Assembly: GCF_024437735.1 (NCBI RefSeq)
Contig: NZ_JANFQO010000003.1
Coordinates: 62,001-126,000 of the forward strand
DNA length: 64,000 bases
Direction of reading: 5' to 3'
Origin: Tahibacter harae
GTDB lineage: Bacteria; Pseudomonadota; Gammaproteobacteria; Xanthomonadales; Rhodanobacteraceae
A program made the translations under genes and the position numbers. Within the stretch, counting starts at the first letter, position 1. Each line of letters opens with the position of its first letter. The notes under the pieces were generated by a model. The model saw only the letters and a list, made by a program, of their open reading frames with translations. It searched no databases and had not been told where the DNA came from. Of the stretch, positions 52,231 through 62,577 are shown one piece after another.

Positions 52231-52303
52231 GGCCCCGATACGATTCGAACGTACGACCTTCCCCTTAGGAGGGGGACGCTCTATCCAGCTGAGCTACGGG
52301 GCC
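52227..52303 (-). tRNA. tRNA-Arg, anticodon CCU
   Basis: The minus strand folds into a full cloverleaf: acceptor GGCCCCG/CGGGGCC, D arm GCTC-GAGC, anticodon arm TCCCC-CTCCTAA-GGGGA with anticodon CCT reading AGG, T arm GTACG-TTCGAAT-CGTAT, discriminator G and encoded CCA (52229-52227). Its 3' end faces the island, as expected for an integration target. The 165 nt between it and the excisionase-like gene hold no gene. Confidence 0.97.
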
Positions 52304-52669
52304 TTGAGATGTGCGGGCTCCCGTGAGCGGGCCGGTCGGCCGGAGCGGCCTGACTGAGCGCGGCGGGAGCGTGCTGCGGGCATCCGGAAGGCCGGTGCTG
52401 CAGCGCGGCGGGATTTTCGCATGGAAGGCCGGCCTGCCGCGAGCGGTGGGCCAGGGCTGTGCGCCTGGGGTGCGCGGGCCTGGGTACCGGGGCCAATCCC
52501 CGCCGCAGGAGCCAATTCCCACCGACCAGCCGGAACCATCGCCCCCAATGCCGGCCGCACCGGGACCGCCCTAAGAACCGGTTGCTATAATCCCCGCCCT
52601 TTACGCCGGACCCATGGCGCCCTCGCGCCGCTGTCCGCGCCTCCCGTTCCTCGATCTTCCGGAGTTCCC
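52304..52669. other. Intergenic region between tRNA-Arg and aldehyde dehydrogenase
   Basis: 366 nt holding the tRNA promoter on the minus strand (not resolved) and the extended -10 promoter at 52583-52591 on the plus strand. I see no gene. Confidence 0.5.
52583..52591 (+). promoter_or_regulatory. Extended -10 promoter TGCTATAAT
   Basis: Perfect TATAAT with TG one base upstream, about 79 nt before the aldehyde dehydrogenase start. No good -35 hexamer is seen at 17 nt, which suits an extended -10 promoter. Confidence 0.55.
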
Positions 52670-54205
52670 ATGTCGCAGCAGATCCTCAAGGCCCTGAACC
52701 TGGCCGAGATGAATTCGGGCACCTACCTTGGCAATGGCGAGTGGTCCTCGACCAGCGACGCCGGGGTGCTGGAATCGATCAATCCGAGCAACAACGAAGT
52801 CATCGCGCGCGTGCACGCCAGCTCGGATGCGGATTACGAGACCATTCTCAAGCGTGCGCGCGAAGCCTTCGCGATCTGGCGCACCACGCCGGCGCCCAAG
52901 CGCGGCGAAGCCATCCGCCTCTGCGGCGAGGCGCTGCGCGAGCACAAGGATGCGCTGGGTTCGCTGGTCGCGCTGGAAATGGGCAAGATCAAGCCGGAAG
53001 GCGACGGCGAAGTGCAGGAAATGATCGACATTGCCGATTTCGCCGTGGGCCAGTCGCGCATGCTGTACGGCTACACCATGCATTCGGAGCGCCCGGGCCA
53101 CCGCATGTACGAGCAGTGGCATCCGCTGGGCATCGTCGGCGTGATCTCGGCGTTCAATTTCCCGGTCGCGGTGTGGGCATGGAATTCGTTCCTGTCGGCC
53201 ATCTGCGGCAACATCACGATCTGGAAGCCCTCGCCCAAGACCCCGCTGTCGGCGATTGCCTCCATGCAGATCTGCAACGCCGCGCTCAAGGCCGGCGGCT
53301 TCCCGGATATCTTCTTCCTGTTCAACGACGCGCGCACCGAGCTGGCGCAGAAGTTCGTCGACGACCACCGCATCCCGCTGATCAGCTTCACCGGCTCGAC
53401 CCAGGTCGGCCGCCTGGTCGGCGAGCGCGTGGCCCAGCGCATGGGCCGCTCGCTGCTGGAACTCGGCGGCAACAACGCCATCATCGTCGACGAAACCGCC
53501 GACCTGAAGCTGGCCATCCCGGGCATCGTGTTCGGCGCGGTCGGCACGGCCGGCCAGCGCTGCACCACCACGCGCCGCCTGTTCGTGCATGAATCCATCT
53601 TCGACGGCGTGCTCAATACCCTGGTCAGCGCCTACAAGCAGGTCGAAGGCAAGATCGGCGATCCCACCCTGCCGACCACGCTGATGGGCCCGCTCACCGA
53701 CAAGGCGTCGGTGCAGCGCTACCTCGGCGCGATCGAGAAGGCCAAGGCGGCCGGCGGCACCGTCGTCACCGGCGGCGCGGCGCTCACCGACCGTCCCGGC
53801 AACTTCGTCCTGCCGACCATCATCACCGGCCTGAAGAACACCGACGAGGTGGTGCAGAGCGAAACCTTCGCGCCCATCCTCTACGTGATGCCGTTCAAGA
53901 CCATCGACGAAGCCATCGGCTACCAGAACGGCGTGCCGCAGGGCCTGTCCTCGGCCATCTTCACCCAGAACGTGAAGACCGCCGAAGCCTTCCTGTCCGC
54001 CGCGGGCTCTGACTGCGGCATCGCCAACGTGAATATCGGCACCTCGGGCGCGGAAATCGGCGGCGCCTTCGGCGGCGAGAAGGAAACCGGCGGCGGCCGC
54101 GAATCCGGTTCGGATGCGTGGAAGGCCTATATGCGCCGCCAGACCAACACCATCAACTACTCCGACGCGCTGCCGCTGGCCCAGGGCATCAAGTTCGAGT
54201 TCTGA
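52670..54205 (+). CDS. Aldehyde dehydrogenase, ALDH7 type (piperideine-6-carboxylate/aminoadipate semialdehyde)
   Basis: 511 residues. GGAG at 52661-52664 supports the start. The ALDH core has [34 protein letters not shown], the general base Glu264 in LLELGGNNA and the nucleophile Cys298 in [55 protein letters not shown] near the end is the hallmark of the antiquitin (ALDH7A1/AmaB) class. This class oxidises alpha-aminoadipic semialdehyde in lysine breakdown; a wider aldehyde range is known in relatives. Monocistronic, with a strong terminator downstream. Confidence 0.93.
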   Translation: MSQQILKALNLAEMNSGTYLGNGEWSSTSDAGVLESINPSNNEVIARVHASSDADYETILKRAREAFAIWRTTPAPKRGEAIRLCGEALREHKDALGSLVALEMGKIKPEGDGEVQEMIDIADFAVGQSRMLYGYTMHSERPGHRMYEQWHPLGIVGVISAFNFPVAVWAWNSFLSAICGNITIWKPSPKTPLSAIASMQICNAALKAGGFPDIFFLFNDARTELAQKFVDDHRIPLISFTGSTQVGRLVGERVAQRMGRSLLELGGNNAIIVDETADLKLAIPGIVFGAVGTAGQRCTTTRRLFVHESIFDGVLNTLVSAYKQVEGKIGDPTLPTTLMGPLTDKASVQRYLGAIEKAKAAGGTVVTGGAALTDRPGNFVLPTIITGLKNTDEVVQSETFAPILYVMPFKTIDEAIGYQNGVPQGLSSAIFTQNVKTAEAFLSAAGSDCGIANVNIGTSGAEIGGAFGGEKETGGGRESGSDAWKAYMRRQTNTINYSDALPLAQGIKFEF

Positions 54206-54280
54206 GCCTCGCGCGGCCGCTGGCGGCCGCGTGGATGATCCGCTCATCGCTGCGCCCGTTGCGGGCGCGGCGGCAAGACA

Positions 54281-54312
54281 AAGGCCGCGGTGCAGACCGC
54301 GGCCTTTTCTTT
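54281..54312 (+). terminator. Rho-independent terminator after aldehyde dehydrogenase
   Basis: AAGGCCGCGGT (54281-54291) pairs perfectly with ACCGCGGCCTT (54296-54306) around GCAG, followed by TTCTTTT. A-rich bases on the left give some activity for the convergent porin gene too. The rest of the gap to 54514 shows no gene. Confidence 0.88.
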
Positions 54313-54514
54313 TGATGCAGACCGGTTCGTTCGAAGGGTGGGCGGGAATCAGCCGCGGCCGGACTCTTCGCAGCGGCGCACCCGGCGGCTCGCCGCGGCA
54401 CGCGCGGAATTTCCCCGCTCCGCACGGCTCTGCCCGACTCGCGCCGCTGCGCTCGCGCATCGCCGCTTCAGGCAGCGCCGACAGCGCCGGCCTTTCAGAC
54501 CGGCGCCGCAGGGT

Positions 54515-55864
54515 TCAGAAGCGGAACTGCGCCGAAACCCCCAGCAGATTGCCGCTGCTCTCGAACTCGCCGCGCAACCGGTCGCCGGTGGCGGTGCGGG
54601 TATCGACCTGGGCGTCGTTGACGAAGATATGGCCGTAGCCGAAATCGATCGTCGTGCTGTCGCTGGGCGCATAGCCCAGGCCGACCGTGACCCAGCGCCG
54701 CGTACCGTCGGGCACGCGCGGCGTGCGCGTCTGCACTTGTGTGGGCGAGCCGTCGACGGCGACGCCGGCGCGCAGCACCCAGGCCGGATCGAAGCGGTAT
54801 TCCATGCCCAGGGAGCCGAACCAGGTGTCTTCCCAGTTGAACGCTTCCACGGTGTTGGGCTGCAACGGGTTGGCGTAATCGACCACCAGGTTCTTGAAGG
54901 TGGACCAGCGCGTATAGCCCACGTCGGCGCCGAAGCTCACGCGCTCGTTCGCCACATGCCACCAGCTGGCCGAGGCATAGGCCGGTGTGGTGAAACCAGC
55001 CCGGCCCGGTGTACCCACGAATACCGCATTGCCCAGCGCCGGATTGATCGCGGTCACCGCAGCAGGCACCTGGAAACTGCCGGTGCCCGACAGCGTATGG
55101 GTGACCTGGGAATGGAAATTCAGGCCTATGCTGTCGGCCTCGGTCGGCTTCCACAGCAGGCCCAGGCCCCAGCCCCAGCCCCAGTCATCGCCTTCGATGC
55201 GGCCGTAGCCGTCCTGCGACTGCGGCAGTACCGGCGCGCCTGCGCCGGCCAGCACGGCGCCGAAGTCGATGGCTTGGGTCAGCTCGGCCTTGGTGTGCTG
55301 GGCGGCAACGCTGGCGCCGACGGAAAAGGTATCGCTGACCTGGTACGACGCCGCCAGCGTGAGATCGACCGACTGGAACATCGACTTGTATGCGCTGTAG
55401 CGCCCGGCCCAGCCGTGGTCGTAGTCGGTCTCGAAGCCGAACGGCGCGCTGACGGCGAAGCCCAGGCGCCATTGATCGCCCAGCGGCGCGATGTAGTAGA
55501 GGGCGGGTATCGGCTTGGTCACGCCGCCGTTGCCGCCGTCGCCGCCGGTGAGCGGGCGGCCGGCCGCATCGGTGCCGGCGCCGGAGAATTCGGTGCTGAA
55601 CTGCACGCCGGTGACATCGGCCTGGAAGATCGCGCGGTCGACCAGGCTCATCGCCGCGGGGTTGTTCACCACCACCGCCGCATCGCCGGGCGCGGCGGCG
55701 GAGCCGGCGAAGGCGCGGCCCAGCGCCCGCACGCTGTTTTCCTTGAGCTGGAAGGCGCTGGCGGCGGCCTGCGGCGCCTGGCCGGCGGCAAGTGCGCCGA
55801 CCACGCCGGCGGCCAAGCCGCGGACTACAAAACTACGGGATTTTTTTACATTGTGATTTTTCAA
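54515..55864 (-). CDS. FadL/TodX-type outer-membrane transporter (OmpP1 family)
   Basis: 449 residues. The start is a TTG at 55864 with GGAG 8 nt before it; no ATG or GTG fits the signal peptide (1-37, ending AAASA). Mature [44 protein letters not shown] is the FadL N-terminal hatch with the N-P-A motif; the rest is a beta-barrel ending in VSAQFRF with C-terminal Phe for BAM-dependent assembly. FadL proteins take up long-chain fatty acids or hydrophobic compounds. The region shared with pyrD (317 nt) holds the two promoters. Confidence 0.93.
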   Translation of the reverse strand: MKNHNVKKSRSFVVRGLAAGVVGALAAGQAPQAAASAFQLKENSVRALGRAFAGSAAAPGDAAVVVNNPAAMSLVDRAIFQADVTGVQFSTEFSGAGTDAAGRPLTGGDGGNGGVTKPIPALYYIAPLGDQWRLGFAVSAPFGFETDYDHGWAGRYSAYKSMFQSVDLTLAASYQVSDTFSVGASVAAQHTKAELTQAIDFGAVLAGAGAPVLPQSQDGYGRIEGDDWGWGWGLGLLWKPTEADSIGLNFHSQVTHTLSGTGSFQVPAAVTAINPALGNAVFVGTPGRAGFTTPAYASASWWHVANERVSFGADVGYTRWSTFKNLVVDYANPLQPNTVEAFNWEDTWFGSLGMEYRFDPAWVLRAGVAVDGSPTQVQTRTPRVPDGTRRWVTVGLGYAPSDSTTIDFGYGHIFVNDAQVDTRTATGDRLRGEFESSGNLLGVSAQFRF

Positions 55865-56181
55865 GGGAGAAGCTCCAGCAGTGGTCCCGACTCCCCCGCG
55901 CGCATGCTAGTCCGCCGCCGCGGCCGCGCGGCCACGGCGGCGCACGGCCGTTCACGCACGATACACTTCGCCGCGTTAACCGCCGCCCCCGCTGCGCCGC
56001 ACGCCGGAGCCGGCCCGGGCCGGCAGTGCCGGCGCGCTCCATCCATGGCACGATGCGCGCCGGAATGGCCCGGCCCGCAGACTTTGCAGCAGCGCCGCGC
56101 CGCCGCAATCGCCATAATCGCGCCGCGCCACGGCCGCCCGCTTCTCCCGGCAGGCCGCAATTGAAGAAGAAACGCCGACCG
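55865..56181. other. Divergent intergenic region between fadL-like gene and pyrD
   Basis: 317 nt, GC-rich, with CATAAT at 56113-56118 as a weak -10 candidate for pyrD. No gene or RNA is seen. Confidence 0.45.
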
Positions 56182-57207
56182 ATGTATCAGCTAGCCCGCC
56201 CCTTCCTGTTCTGCCTCGATGCGGAAAAAGCCCATGAGCTGGGCCTGAAATCGCTGGAACTGGCCTACCGCAGCGGACTGAATCCGCTGCTGGCCTCGCG
56301 TCCGGCGCCGCTGAGCGTAGCGCTCTGCGGCCTGCAGCTGCCCAATCCGGTGGGCCTGGCGGCCGGCCTGGACAAGAACGCCGCCCATGTGGACGCGCTC
56401 GCCGCGCTGGGCTTCGGCTTCATCGAAGTGGGCACGACCACGCCGCGGCCCCAGCCCGGCAATCCGCGCCCGCGCATGTTCCGCCTGCCCGAATACCAGG
56501 CCGTCATCAACCGCCTGGGCTTCAACAACGCCGGCGTGGACGCGCTGGTACGCAATGCCGAGGCGGCGCGCTTCGGCGGCGTGCTCGGCATCAATATCGG
56601 CAAGAACAAGGACACGCCGAACGAGAACGCGGTAGACGACTACCTGCACTGCCTGGAGCGCGTCTACGCCCGCGCCAGCTACATCACGGTGAACATTTCC
56701 TCGCCCAATACCCAGGGCCTGCGCGACCTGCAGGAAGAGGAAACCCTCAAGCGCTTCATCAGCACCCTGCGCGAACGCCAGGAACAGCTGGCCGCGCAGC
56801 ACGGCGCGCGCAAGCCCATGCTGCTGAAGATCGCGCCGGACCTGGGCGAGGCCGAACTGGACGCCATCGCCGACGTGCTGCTGGCCACGCGGATCGACGG
56901 CCTGGTCTGCACCAACACCACCATCGCGCGCGACGCCGTCGCCGGCCATGCGCTGGCCGGCGAGGCCGGCGGGCTGTCCGGCCGGCCGGTGTTCGCGCCA
57001 TCGACCGCGGTGCTCAAGGGCATGGCCGCGCGCCTGGGCGGAAAGGTGCCGCTGGTCGGCGTCGGCGGCATTCTCGAAGGCCGCGATGCCGCGGCCAAGA
57101 TCGCCGCCGGCGCCAGTGCGGTGCAGGTCTACAGCGGCCTGGTCTACCGCGGCCCGGCGCTGATCGGCGAATGCGTGGAAGCGCTGCGCGCACGGGCCGG
57201 CGCATGA
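56182..57207 (+). CDS. pyrD: Dihydroorotate dehydrogenase (quinone), class 2
   Basis: 341 residues. [25 protein letters not shown] is the N-terminal amphipathic membrane-association domain of class 2 enzymes. [54 protein letters not shown] with the catalytic Ser, TNTTI and [13 protein letters not shown] form the FMN-binding barrel. The enzyme oxidises dihydroorotate to orotate and reduces quinone in pyrimidine synthesis. The stop overlaps the murB start by 4 nt (ATGA). Confidence 0.97.
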   Translation: MYQLARPFLFCLDAEKAHELGLKSLELAYRSGLNPLLASRPAPLSVALCGLQLPNPVGLAAGLDKNAAHVDALAALGFGFIEVGTTTPRPQPGNPRPRMFRLPEYQAVINRLGFNNAGVDALVRNAEAARFGGVLGINIGKNKDTPNENAVDDYLHCLERVYARASYITVNISSPNTQGLRDLQEEETLKRFISTLRERQEQLAAQHGARKPMLLKIAPDLGEAELDAIADVLLATRIDGLVCTNTTIARDAVAGHALAGEAGGLSGRPVFAPSTAVLKGMAARLGGKVPLVGVGGILEGRDAAAKIAAGASAVQVYSGLVYRGPALIGECVEALRARAGA

Positions 57208-58262
57208 GCGGGTTCCGCCCGGCACCCGCGCGCCTGCAGGGCAACGGCTACAGCATTCTCGAAGATGCCTCGCTGGCCGGCCGCAATACCTTGCGCGTGG
57301 AAGCACGCGCGGAGCTGCTGGTCGATGTGCGCGACGCGGCCGCGCTGGCCGAGGTGCTGGCCTTCCCGCTGCTGCGCGCCGCGCCGCTGCTGGTGCTGGG
57401 CGAAGGCAGCAACCTGCTGCTCACCGGCGACGTGGCCGGCGCCGTGCTCACGCTTTCCACCCGCGGCATCCGCGTGCTGGCCGAGGATGCGGATGCCGTG
57501 ATCCTGCGTGCCGAAGCCGGCGAATCCTGGAACGACCTGGTCCATTGGTGCCTGGGCCGCGGCCTGGGCGGCCTGGAAAACCTGGTGCTGATTCCCGGCA
57601 CGGTCGGCGCCGCGCCGATCCAGAACATCGGCGCCTACGGCGTGGAACTGGGCGAATTCGTCCACCGCGTCCATGCCTGGGACCGCCAGGGCGGCGGCAG
57701 CGTGCAGCTGAGCGCGGCCGACTGCGCCTTCGCCTACCGCGACTCCCGCTTCAAGCAGCAGCCGCAGCGCTACATCGTCACGGCGCTGGAACTGCGCCTG
57801 GTCCGCAATGCGCCGCTGCGCCTGGACTATGCCGGCATCCGCCAGGAACTGGCCGCGATGCAGGTGGAAACGCCTGGCGCCGCTCTCGTCGCCGAGGCCG
57901 TCTCGCGCCTGCGCCGGCGCAAGCTGCCGGATCCGGCCGTCATCGGCAATGCGGGCAGCTTCTTCAAGAACCCCCTCGTCGACGCGGACCAGGCCGCGGC
58001 GCTCAAGGCGGCGTATCCGGATCTGCCGCTGTGGCCCGCGGCCGGAGGAGGCAGCAAATTGTCCGCGGCCTGGCTGATCGAACGCAGCGGCTACAAGGGC
58101 TTCCGCGCCGGCGACGCGGGCATTGCCGAACAGCATGCGCTGGTGCTGGTCAACCACGGCCGCGCCAGCGGCGCGCAGCTGTGGGCGCTGGCGCAGACGG
58201 TGCGCGCCGGCGTGGCCGAACGCTTCGGCGTGCAGCTGGAAGCAGAGCCGCGCGTAGTCTGA
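57204..58262 (+). CDS. murB: UDP-N-acetylenolpyruvoylglucosamine reductase
   Basis: 352 residues. [63 protein letters not shown] (Tyr loop of type I MurB), [10 protein letters not shown] and [13 protein letters not shown] are all present. The enzyme reduces the enolpyruvyl group with NADPH and FAD to give UDP-MurNAc in cell-wall synthesis. The 4-nt overlap with pyrD indicates a shared transcript, an arrangement seen in Xanthomonadales. Confidence 0.97.
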   Translation: MSGFRPAPARLQGNGYSILEDASLAGRNTLRVEARAELLVDVRDAAALAEVLAFPLLRAAPLLVLGEGSNLLLTGDVAGAVLTLSTRGIRVLAEDADAVILRAEAGESWNDLVHWCLGRGLGGLENLVLIPGTVGAAPIQNIGAYGVELGEFVHRVHAWDRQGGGSVQLSAADCAFAYRDSRFKQQPQRYIVTALELRLVRNAPLRLDYAGIRQELAAMQVETPGAALVAEAVSRLRRRKLPDPAVIGNAGSFFKNPLVDADQAAALKAAYPDLPLWPAAGGGSKLSAAWLIERSGYKGFRAGDAGIAEQHALVLVNHGRASGAQLWALAQTVRAGVAERFGVQLEAEPRVV

Positions 58263-58373
58263 GGAACGCTACCGCCGATCCCGGACCTTGCGCCATTTGC
58301 GACGCTCTTCACGCCATTCATTTGCGTATGGATTAGCCTGCGGCGCTCCCTTCCGCTCTTTCCGGACCTGCCC

Positions 58374-60182
58374 ATGGCCAGCGCCTTCGCCAGCCAGGTG
58401 TTTTCCCGCCGCAACCTGTTCCAGGCCCTGGCCGGCGCCGTGGGCGCCGACACGGCGCCCGCCATGCACCGTCCCGGCAAGGCGCCGCTCGCCGACACCG
58501 GCGAAGCCAAGTCCCAGCCCGAACCGAACCTGAGCCTGCCGCCGGCCGGCGTGCGCTGGCTGCAGAAGGCCACCTACGGCTACAGCAGCACCGAATACGC
58601 CCAGTTCCAGGCCCTGCCCGGGGCCAGCGACGACGAACGCTGGAGCAACTGGGTCGCGCGCCAGCTCAATCCCGCCGCGATCAGCGACAGCGCCTGCGAT
58701 GCGCGCCTGGCCAGCGGCGGTTTCACCACGCTGGGCAAGACCCTGCCCCAGCTGTGGACCCAGCACCGCGTCGAGGACTACCTCACCCGCATCCAGCCCA
58801 TCGCCGAAGTCGAATGCGCGACCACCATCCGCGCGGTCTACTCCCAGCGCCAGCTGTTCGAGGTGATGACGGATTTCTGGCACGACCACTTCAGCACCTT
58901 CGGCTGGGACTACGATTGCGCGCCGGTCTTCCCGCACTACGACCGCGACGTGATCCGGCCCAACGTGTTCGGCAATTTCCGCACCCTGCTCGAAGCGGTG
59001 TGCAAGTCCACGGTGATGATGTACTACCTGGACCTGCATGGCAGCTCCGCGGCCGGCCCGAACGAGAACTACGCACGCGAGTTGATCGAGCTGCATACGC
59101 TGGGCGCGGAAAACTACGCCGGCGTGCTCAGTCCGGACGATCCCTCGCTGGCCATGGGCACCGGCGGCGACGGCCTGAGCATCCGCCTCAAATACGTCGA
59201 CGAGGATGTCTACGAAGCCTGCCGCGCGCTGACCGGCTGGACGCTGCGCAACGGCCACTGGAGCTATCCCGGCGACAACGACGGCACCTTCATCTACCGC
59301 GAGCTGTATTCCAGCGGGCTCTCCTGGCACGACCGCTTCACCAAATACGTGCTGAGCCGGCGCTTCGCCCCCGACATGGGCCAGCAGGACGGCATCAAGC
59401 TGTTCGACCTGCTGGCCTCGCACCCGGGCACGGCCATGTTCGTCGCGCGCAAGCTGTGCCGCCGCTTCATCAGCGACGAGCCGCCGCAGAGCCTGGTCAG
59501 CAGCATCGCCACGCTGTTCCTCAGCACTTGGCAGGCGCCGGACCAGCTCAAACAGGTGACCCAGGCCGTCCTGCTCAGCAGCGAATTCAAGAACAGCTGG
59601 GGCAGCAAGATGAAGCGCCCCTTCAATTCCCTGGCCGGCGCGCTGCGCGCCACCGGCGCGGACTACACGCCCACCCTGGCGACCTACGGCGCCAACACCT
59701 GGCCGACCAAGGACGAAATCAATTCGCGCCTGCAGCAGTGCGGCCAGCGCAAGTTCTACTGGCCATCGCCCAACGGCTATCCGGACAAGCTCGCGGCCTG
59801 GTCCAGCAGCGGCAGCCTGGCCATGACCTGGAAGCTGCTGGTGCGCCTGACCGAGATCCACAAGGAAGTCGGCTACGACAACAACCGCCCGTTCCTGATC
59901 GACATTCTGGGCCAGACCAACACTGCGCTGGCCAGCAACGACCGCACCGCCGCCAACATCGTCGGCTACTGGTGCGACCGCATCCTCGGCTTCCGCCCGG
60001 AGCCGGTGTACAGCAAGGCGGTGAATTTCCTGCGTCAGAACGCCGCGCCCACCGATGTGCTGACCTTGAACGAGACCTGGGCCGGCGGCGCCAATCCCAA
60101 TCTCCGGAACCACTACACCCAGTCGCGGCTGCGCGCCACCGTCGCGCTGATCCTGTGCTGCCCCGACGCGCTGCGCCGCTGA
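58374..60182 (+). CDS. DUF1800 family protein
   Basis: 602 residues. Residues 1-25 have a basic start and SRRNLFQALAGAVGA, which may be a twin-arginine-like signal. RWLQKATYGYSSTEYAQFQ, FWHDHFSTFG, GPNENYARELIELHTLG and VARKLCRRFISDEPP are the DUF1800 hallmarks. The function is unknown, though pairs of DUF1800 and DUF1501 genes recur across Proteobacteria and Planctomycetes. The next gene starts 13 nt downstream, so they form an operon. Confidence 0.93.
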   Translation: MASAFASQVFSRRNLFQALAGAVGADTAPAMHRPGKAPLADTGEAKSQPEPNLSLPPAGVRWLQKATYGYSSTEYAQFQALPGASDDERWSNWVARQLNPAAISDSACDARLASGGFTTLGKTLPQLWTQHRVEDYLTRIQPIAEVECATTIRAVYSQRQLFEVMTDFWHDHFSTFGWDYDCAPVFPHYDRDVIRPNVFGNFRTLLEAVCKSTVMMYYLDLHGSSAAGPNENYARELIELHTLGAENYAGVLSPDDPSLAMGTGGDGLSIRLKYVDEDVYEACRALTGWTLRNGHWSYPGDNDGTFIYRELYSSGLSWHDRFTKYVLSRRFAPDMGQQDGIKLFDLLASHPGTAMFVARKLCRRFISDEPPQSLVSSIATLFLSTWQAPDQLKQVTQAVLLSSEFKNSWGSKMKRPFNSLAGALRATGADYTPTLATYGANTWPTKDEINSRLQQCGQRKFYWPSPNGYPDKLAAWSSSGSLAMTWKLLVRLTEIHKEVGYDNNRPFLIDILGQTNTALASNDRTAANIVGYWCDRILGFRPEPVYSKAVNFLRQNAAPTDVLTLNETWAGGANPNLRNHYTQSRLRATVALILCCPDALRR

Positions 60183-60195
60183 GGAAACACTAGCC

Positions 60196-61560
60196 ATGTT
60201 CGATCGTCGTGATTTCCTCAAGACCTGCAGCATAGGCTCCAGCGCGCTGGCCCTGGCCGCCGCGGGCAAGCTGGGTTTCGCCGCCGAGCGCGCCAACAGC
60301 TACGACACCTTGGTCGTGGTGTTCCTGCGCGGCGGCATGGACGCCCTCAGCCTGCTTTCCCCCGGCGGCAGCAACCCCAGCCGTGGCGACTACGAGACCA
60401 AGCGGCCTTCGCTCAAGGTGCCGCTGACCGGCACCGGCGCCGGCCTGGCCATCGCCGGCGACCAGTGGCGGCTGCATCCGCGCGCGCCGCAGTTGCGCGA
60501 CCTGTACACCGGCAACAAGCTGGCCGTGGTGCTGGGCACCGGCATGCCGGCGCCAGTCACGCGCAGCCACTTCGACGCCCAGCTCAACATGGAACTGGGC
60601 CTGGCCGGCCAGGGCAACGGCGTGGGCTGGCTGGCGCGCGCCCTGGCCAGCGCCGGCCTGCCGCCGTCGGTGACCATGCCGGCAGTCAGTGCGGGCAGCA
60701 TCACCGCCACGGCCCTGCTCGGCAGCACCGAATCCATCACCCTGGGCAGCGGCGCGGATTTCCGCATCGACAGCGGCTCCTGGGCCTGGAACATGGAACC
60801 GGATTTCCTCGGCACGGCGCCCGCCGGCGCGCGCGGCATCTTCAGCGTGCTGCCCGAACTGTGGACCGATTCCGGCACCCTCGAAGCAGCCGGACGCCAG
60901 ACCCTCGACGCGCTCAGCGTCGTCAAACCCATCGACTTCGACGCCTACGCGCCGGCCAACGGCGCGGTCTATCCGGACACCGATTTCGCCGATCGCCTCA
61001 AGATGCTGGCCCAGCTGATCAAGCGCGACGTGGGCCTGCGTATCGCCACCATCGACCTCGGCGGCTGGGACACCCACGAAAGCCAGGGCAGCCCGGTCAA
61101 CAGCTACGATCCGTTCGGCAACAAAGTGGAAGAGTTGTCGCGCGGGCTGCATGCGTTCTTCACCGATCTCAACGGCTCGGCCGCGAACAACTACGCCGCC
61201 ACCACCAGCGTAGTGGTGATGAGCGAGTTCGGCCGCCGCGTGCGCGAGAACGACGGCGGCGGCACCGACCACGGCTACGGCAGCATCATGCTGGCCCTGG
61301 GCGGCGCGGTGAACGGCGGCCAGACCTACGGCACCTTCGGCGGGCTGGCCAACGCGCAGCTGTTTGAAGGCGCCGACGTGCAGGTCACCACCGACTACCG
61401 CCGCGTCATGTCCGAGGCGCTGATCCGGCGCCTGCGCAATCCCAATGTGTACTACGCCTTCCCCGGCTATTCCGGCTATGCGCCACTGGGCGTGTTCCAG
61501 GGCAGCGACCTGCCGCCGGCGAACTTCGACCAGATCTTCCGCAACGGCTTCCAGGCCTGA
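60196..61560 (+). CDS. DUF1501 family TAT-exported protein
   Basis: 454 residues. The twin-arginine signal is MFDRRDFLKTCSIGSSALAL, so the protein is probably folded and exported through Tat. VVVFLRGGMDALSLLSP, THESQGSP after DLGGWD and VVVMSEFGRRVRENDGGGTDHGYGS show the sulfatase/alkaline-phosphatase-like fold of DUF1501, with candidate metal ligands (Asp and His in GGTDHG). Paired with DUF1800 upstream; a joint secreted enzyme or surface structure is possible. Confidence 0.93.
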   Translation: MFDRRDFLKTCSIGSSALALAAAGKLGFAAERANSYDTLVVVFLRGGMDALSLLSPGGSNPSRGDYETKRPSLKVPLTGTGAGLAIAGDQWRLHPRAPQLRDLYTGNKLAVVLGTGMPAPVTRSHFDAQLNMELGLAGQGNGVGWLARALASAGLPPSVTMPAVSAGSITATALLGSTESITLGSGADFRIDSGSWAWNMEPDFLGTAPAGARGIFSVLPELWTDSGTLEAAGRQTLDALSVVKPIDFDAYAPANGAVYPDTDFADRLKMLAQLIKRDVGLRIATIDLGGWDTHESQGSPVNSYDPFGNKVEELSRGLHAFFTDLNGSAANNYAATTSVVVMSEFGRRVRENDGGGTDHGYGSIMLALGGAVNGGQTYGTFGGLANAQLFEGADVQVTTDYRRVMSEALIRRLRNPNVYYAFPGYSGYAPLGVFQGSDLPPANFDQIFRNGFQA

Positions 61561-61731
61561 AGCCCCGCGGCGGGCGCACCGGGCGCGTCCGCCGCGCCCG
61601 CAAGTGTCTGCAGCCACGGGATTTTTTCTGCCGCGCCGCAGCATGCGGCGCGGCGCGGCGATTGAAATAGCGCTGCCGCGACGCTCTGCTAAACTCGACC
61701 TCCCGCCCCCCTGGGCACGCATACACCGCTG

Positions 61732-62577
61732 ATGAGCGAGGACTCCCCTAGTACGCCCGCCCACCGTTCCTGGTTTGAACGTCTCAGCCAGGCACTGTCG
61801 GGCGAACCGCGCAATATCGAAGAGCTGCTCGACGAGCTGCGCCAGGCACAGGCCAACGGCCTGCTTTCCAATGACACCTTGTCCATGGTCGAAGGCGCCA
61901 TCGAGGTCGCCGACCTCACCGTCGCCGATGTGATGGTGCCGCGCGGGCAAGTGGTCAGCCTGCCGGCCAACGCGCCGTTCCAGGACAACCTCGCCATCGT
62001 CATCGAGTCGGGCCATTCGCGCTTCCCGGTGCACGGCGACGAGAAGGACGAGATCCTCGGCATCCTGCTTGCCAAGGACCTGCTGCGCTGCCTGGCCGAC
62101 GGCGTGCCGGCCGACATCCGCATGCTGCTGCGTCCGGTCGCGCTGATTCCCGCGTCCAAGAAGCTCAACATCCTGCTCAAGGAATTCCGCCTCTCGCACA
62201 ACCACATGGCCATCGTCGTCGACGAATATGGCGGCGTGGCCGGGCTGATAACGATTGAGGATGTGCTGGAGCAGATCGTCGGCGACATCGACGACGAGCA
62301 TGACGACGCCGACGAAGGCGAATCGCGCCAGATCCTGGCCGAGGTCGACGGCCAGTGGCTGGTGAATGCGCTGACACCGATCGGCGAGTTCAACCAGCGC
62401 TTCGGCAGCCACTTCCTGGACGAGGAATTCGACACCGTCGGCGGCATGGTCACGGCGGAGTTCGGCCACCTGCCCGAGGTCGGCGAGGAAATCGCCCTCG
62501 GCGGCTTCGACTTCCACGTCACCAAGGCCGACGACCGCCGCGTACACCAGTTCGCCGTGCGCGTGCATGCGGGCTGA
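61732..62577 (+). CDS. corC: CorC/HlyC family CBS-domain protein
   Basis: 281 residues. MVEGAIEVADLTVADVMVPRGQVVSLP, the CBS pair (about 75-190) with HSRFPVHGDEKDEILGILLAKDLL and MAIVVDEYGGVAGLITIEDVLEQIVGDI, and the C-terminal CorC_HlyC transport-associated domain (about 205-280) are complete. These proteins are linked to magnesium/cobalt efflux and membrane-stress resistance. Its 3' end overlaps the next gene by 11 nt. An 11-bp stem lies upstream (61630-61654). Confidence 0.94.
   Translation: MSEDSPSTPAHRSWFERLSQALSGEPRNIEELLDELRQAQANGLLSNDTLSMVEGAIEVADLTVADVMVPRGQVVSLPANAPFQDNLAIVIESGHSRFPVHGDEKDEILGILLAKDLLRCLADGVPADIRMLLRPVALIPASKKLNILLKEFRLSHNHMAIVVDEYGGVAGLITIEDVLEQIVGDIDDEHDDADEGESRQILAEVDGQWLVNALTPIGEFNQRFGSHFLDEEFDTVGGMVTAEFGHLPEVGEEIALGGFDFHVTKADDRRVHQFAVRVHAG

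Noticed and set aside
61630-61654. 11-bp perfect hairpin before corC as a terminator
   Set aside because: The T-run lies on the 5' side for the plus strand and gives only A residues after the stem on the minus strand, so it does not fit a terminator.
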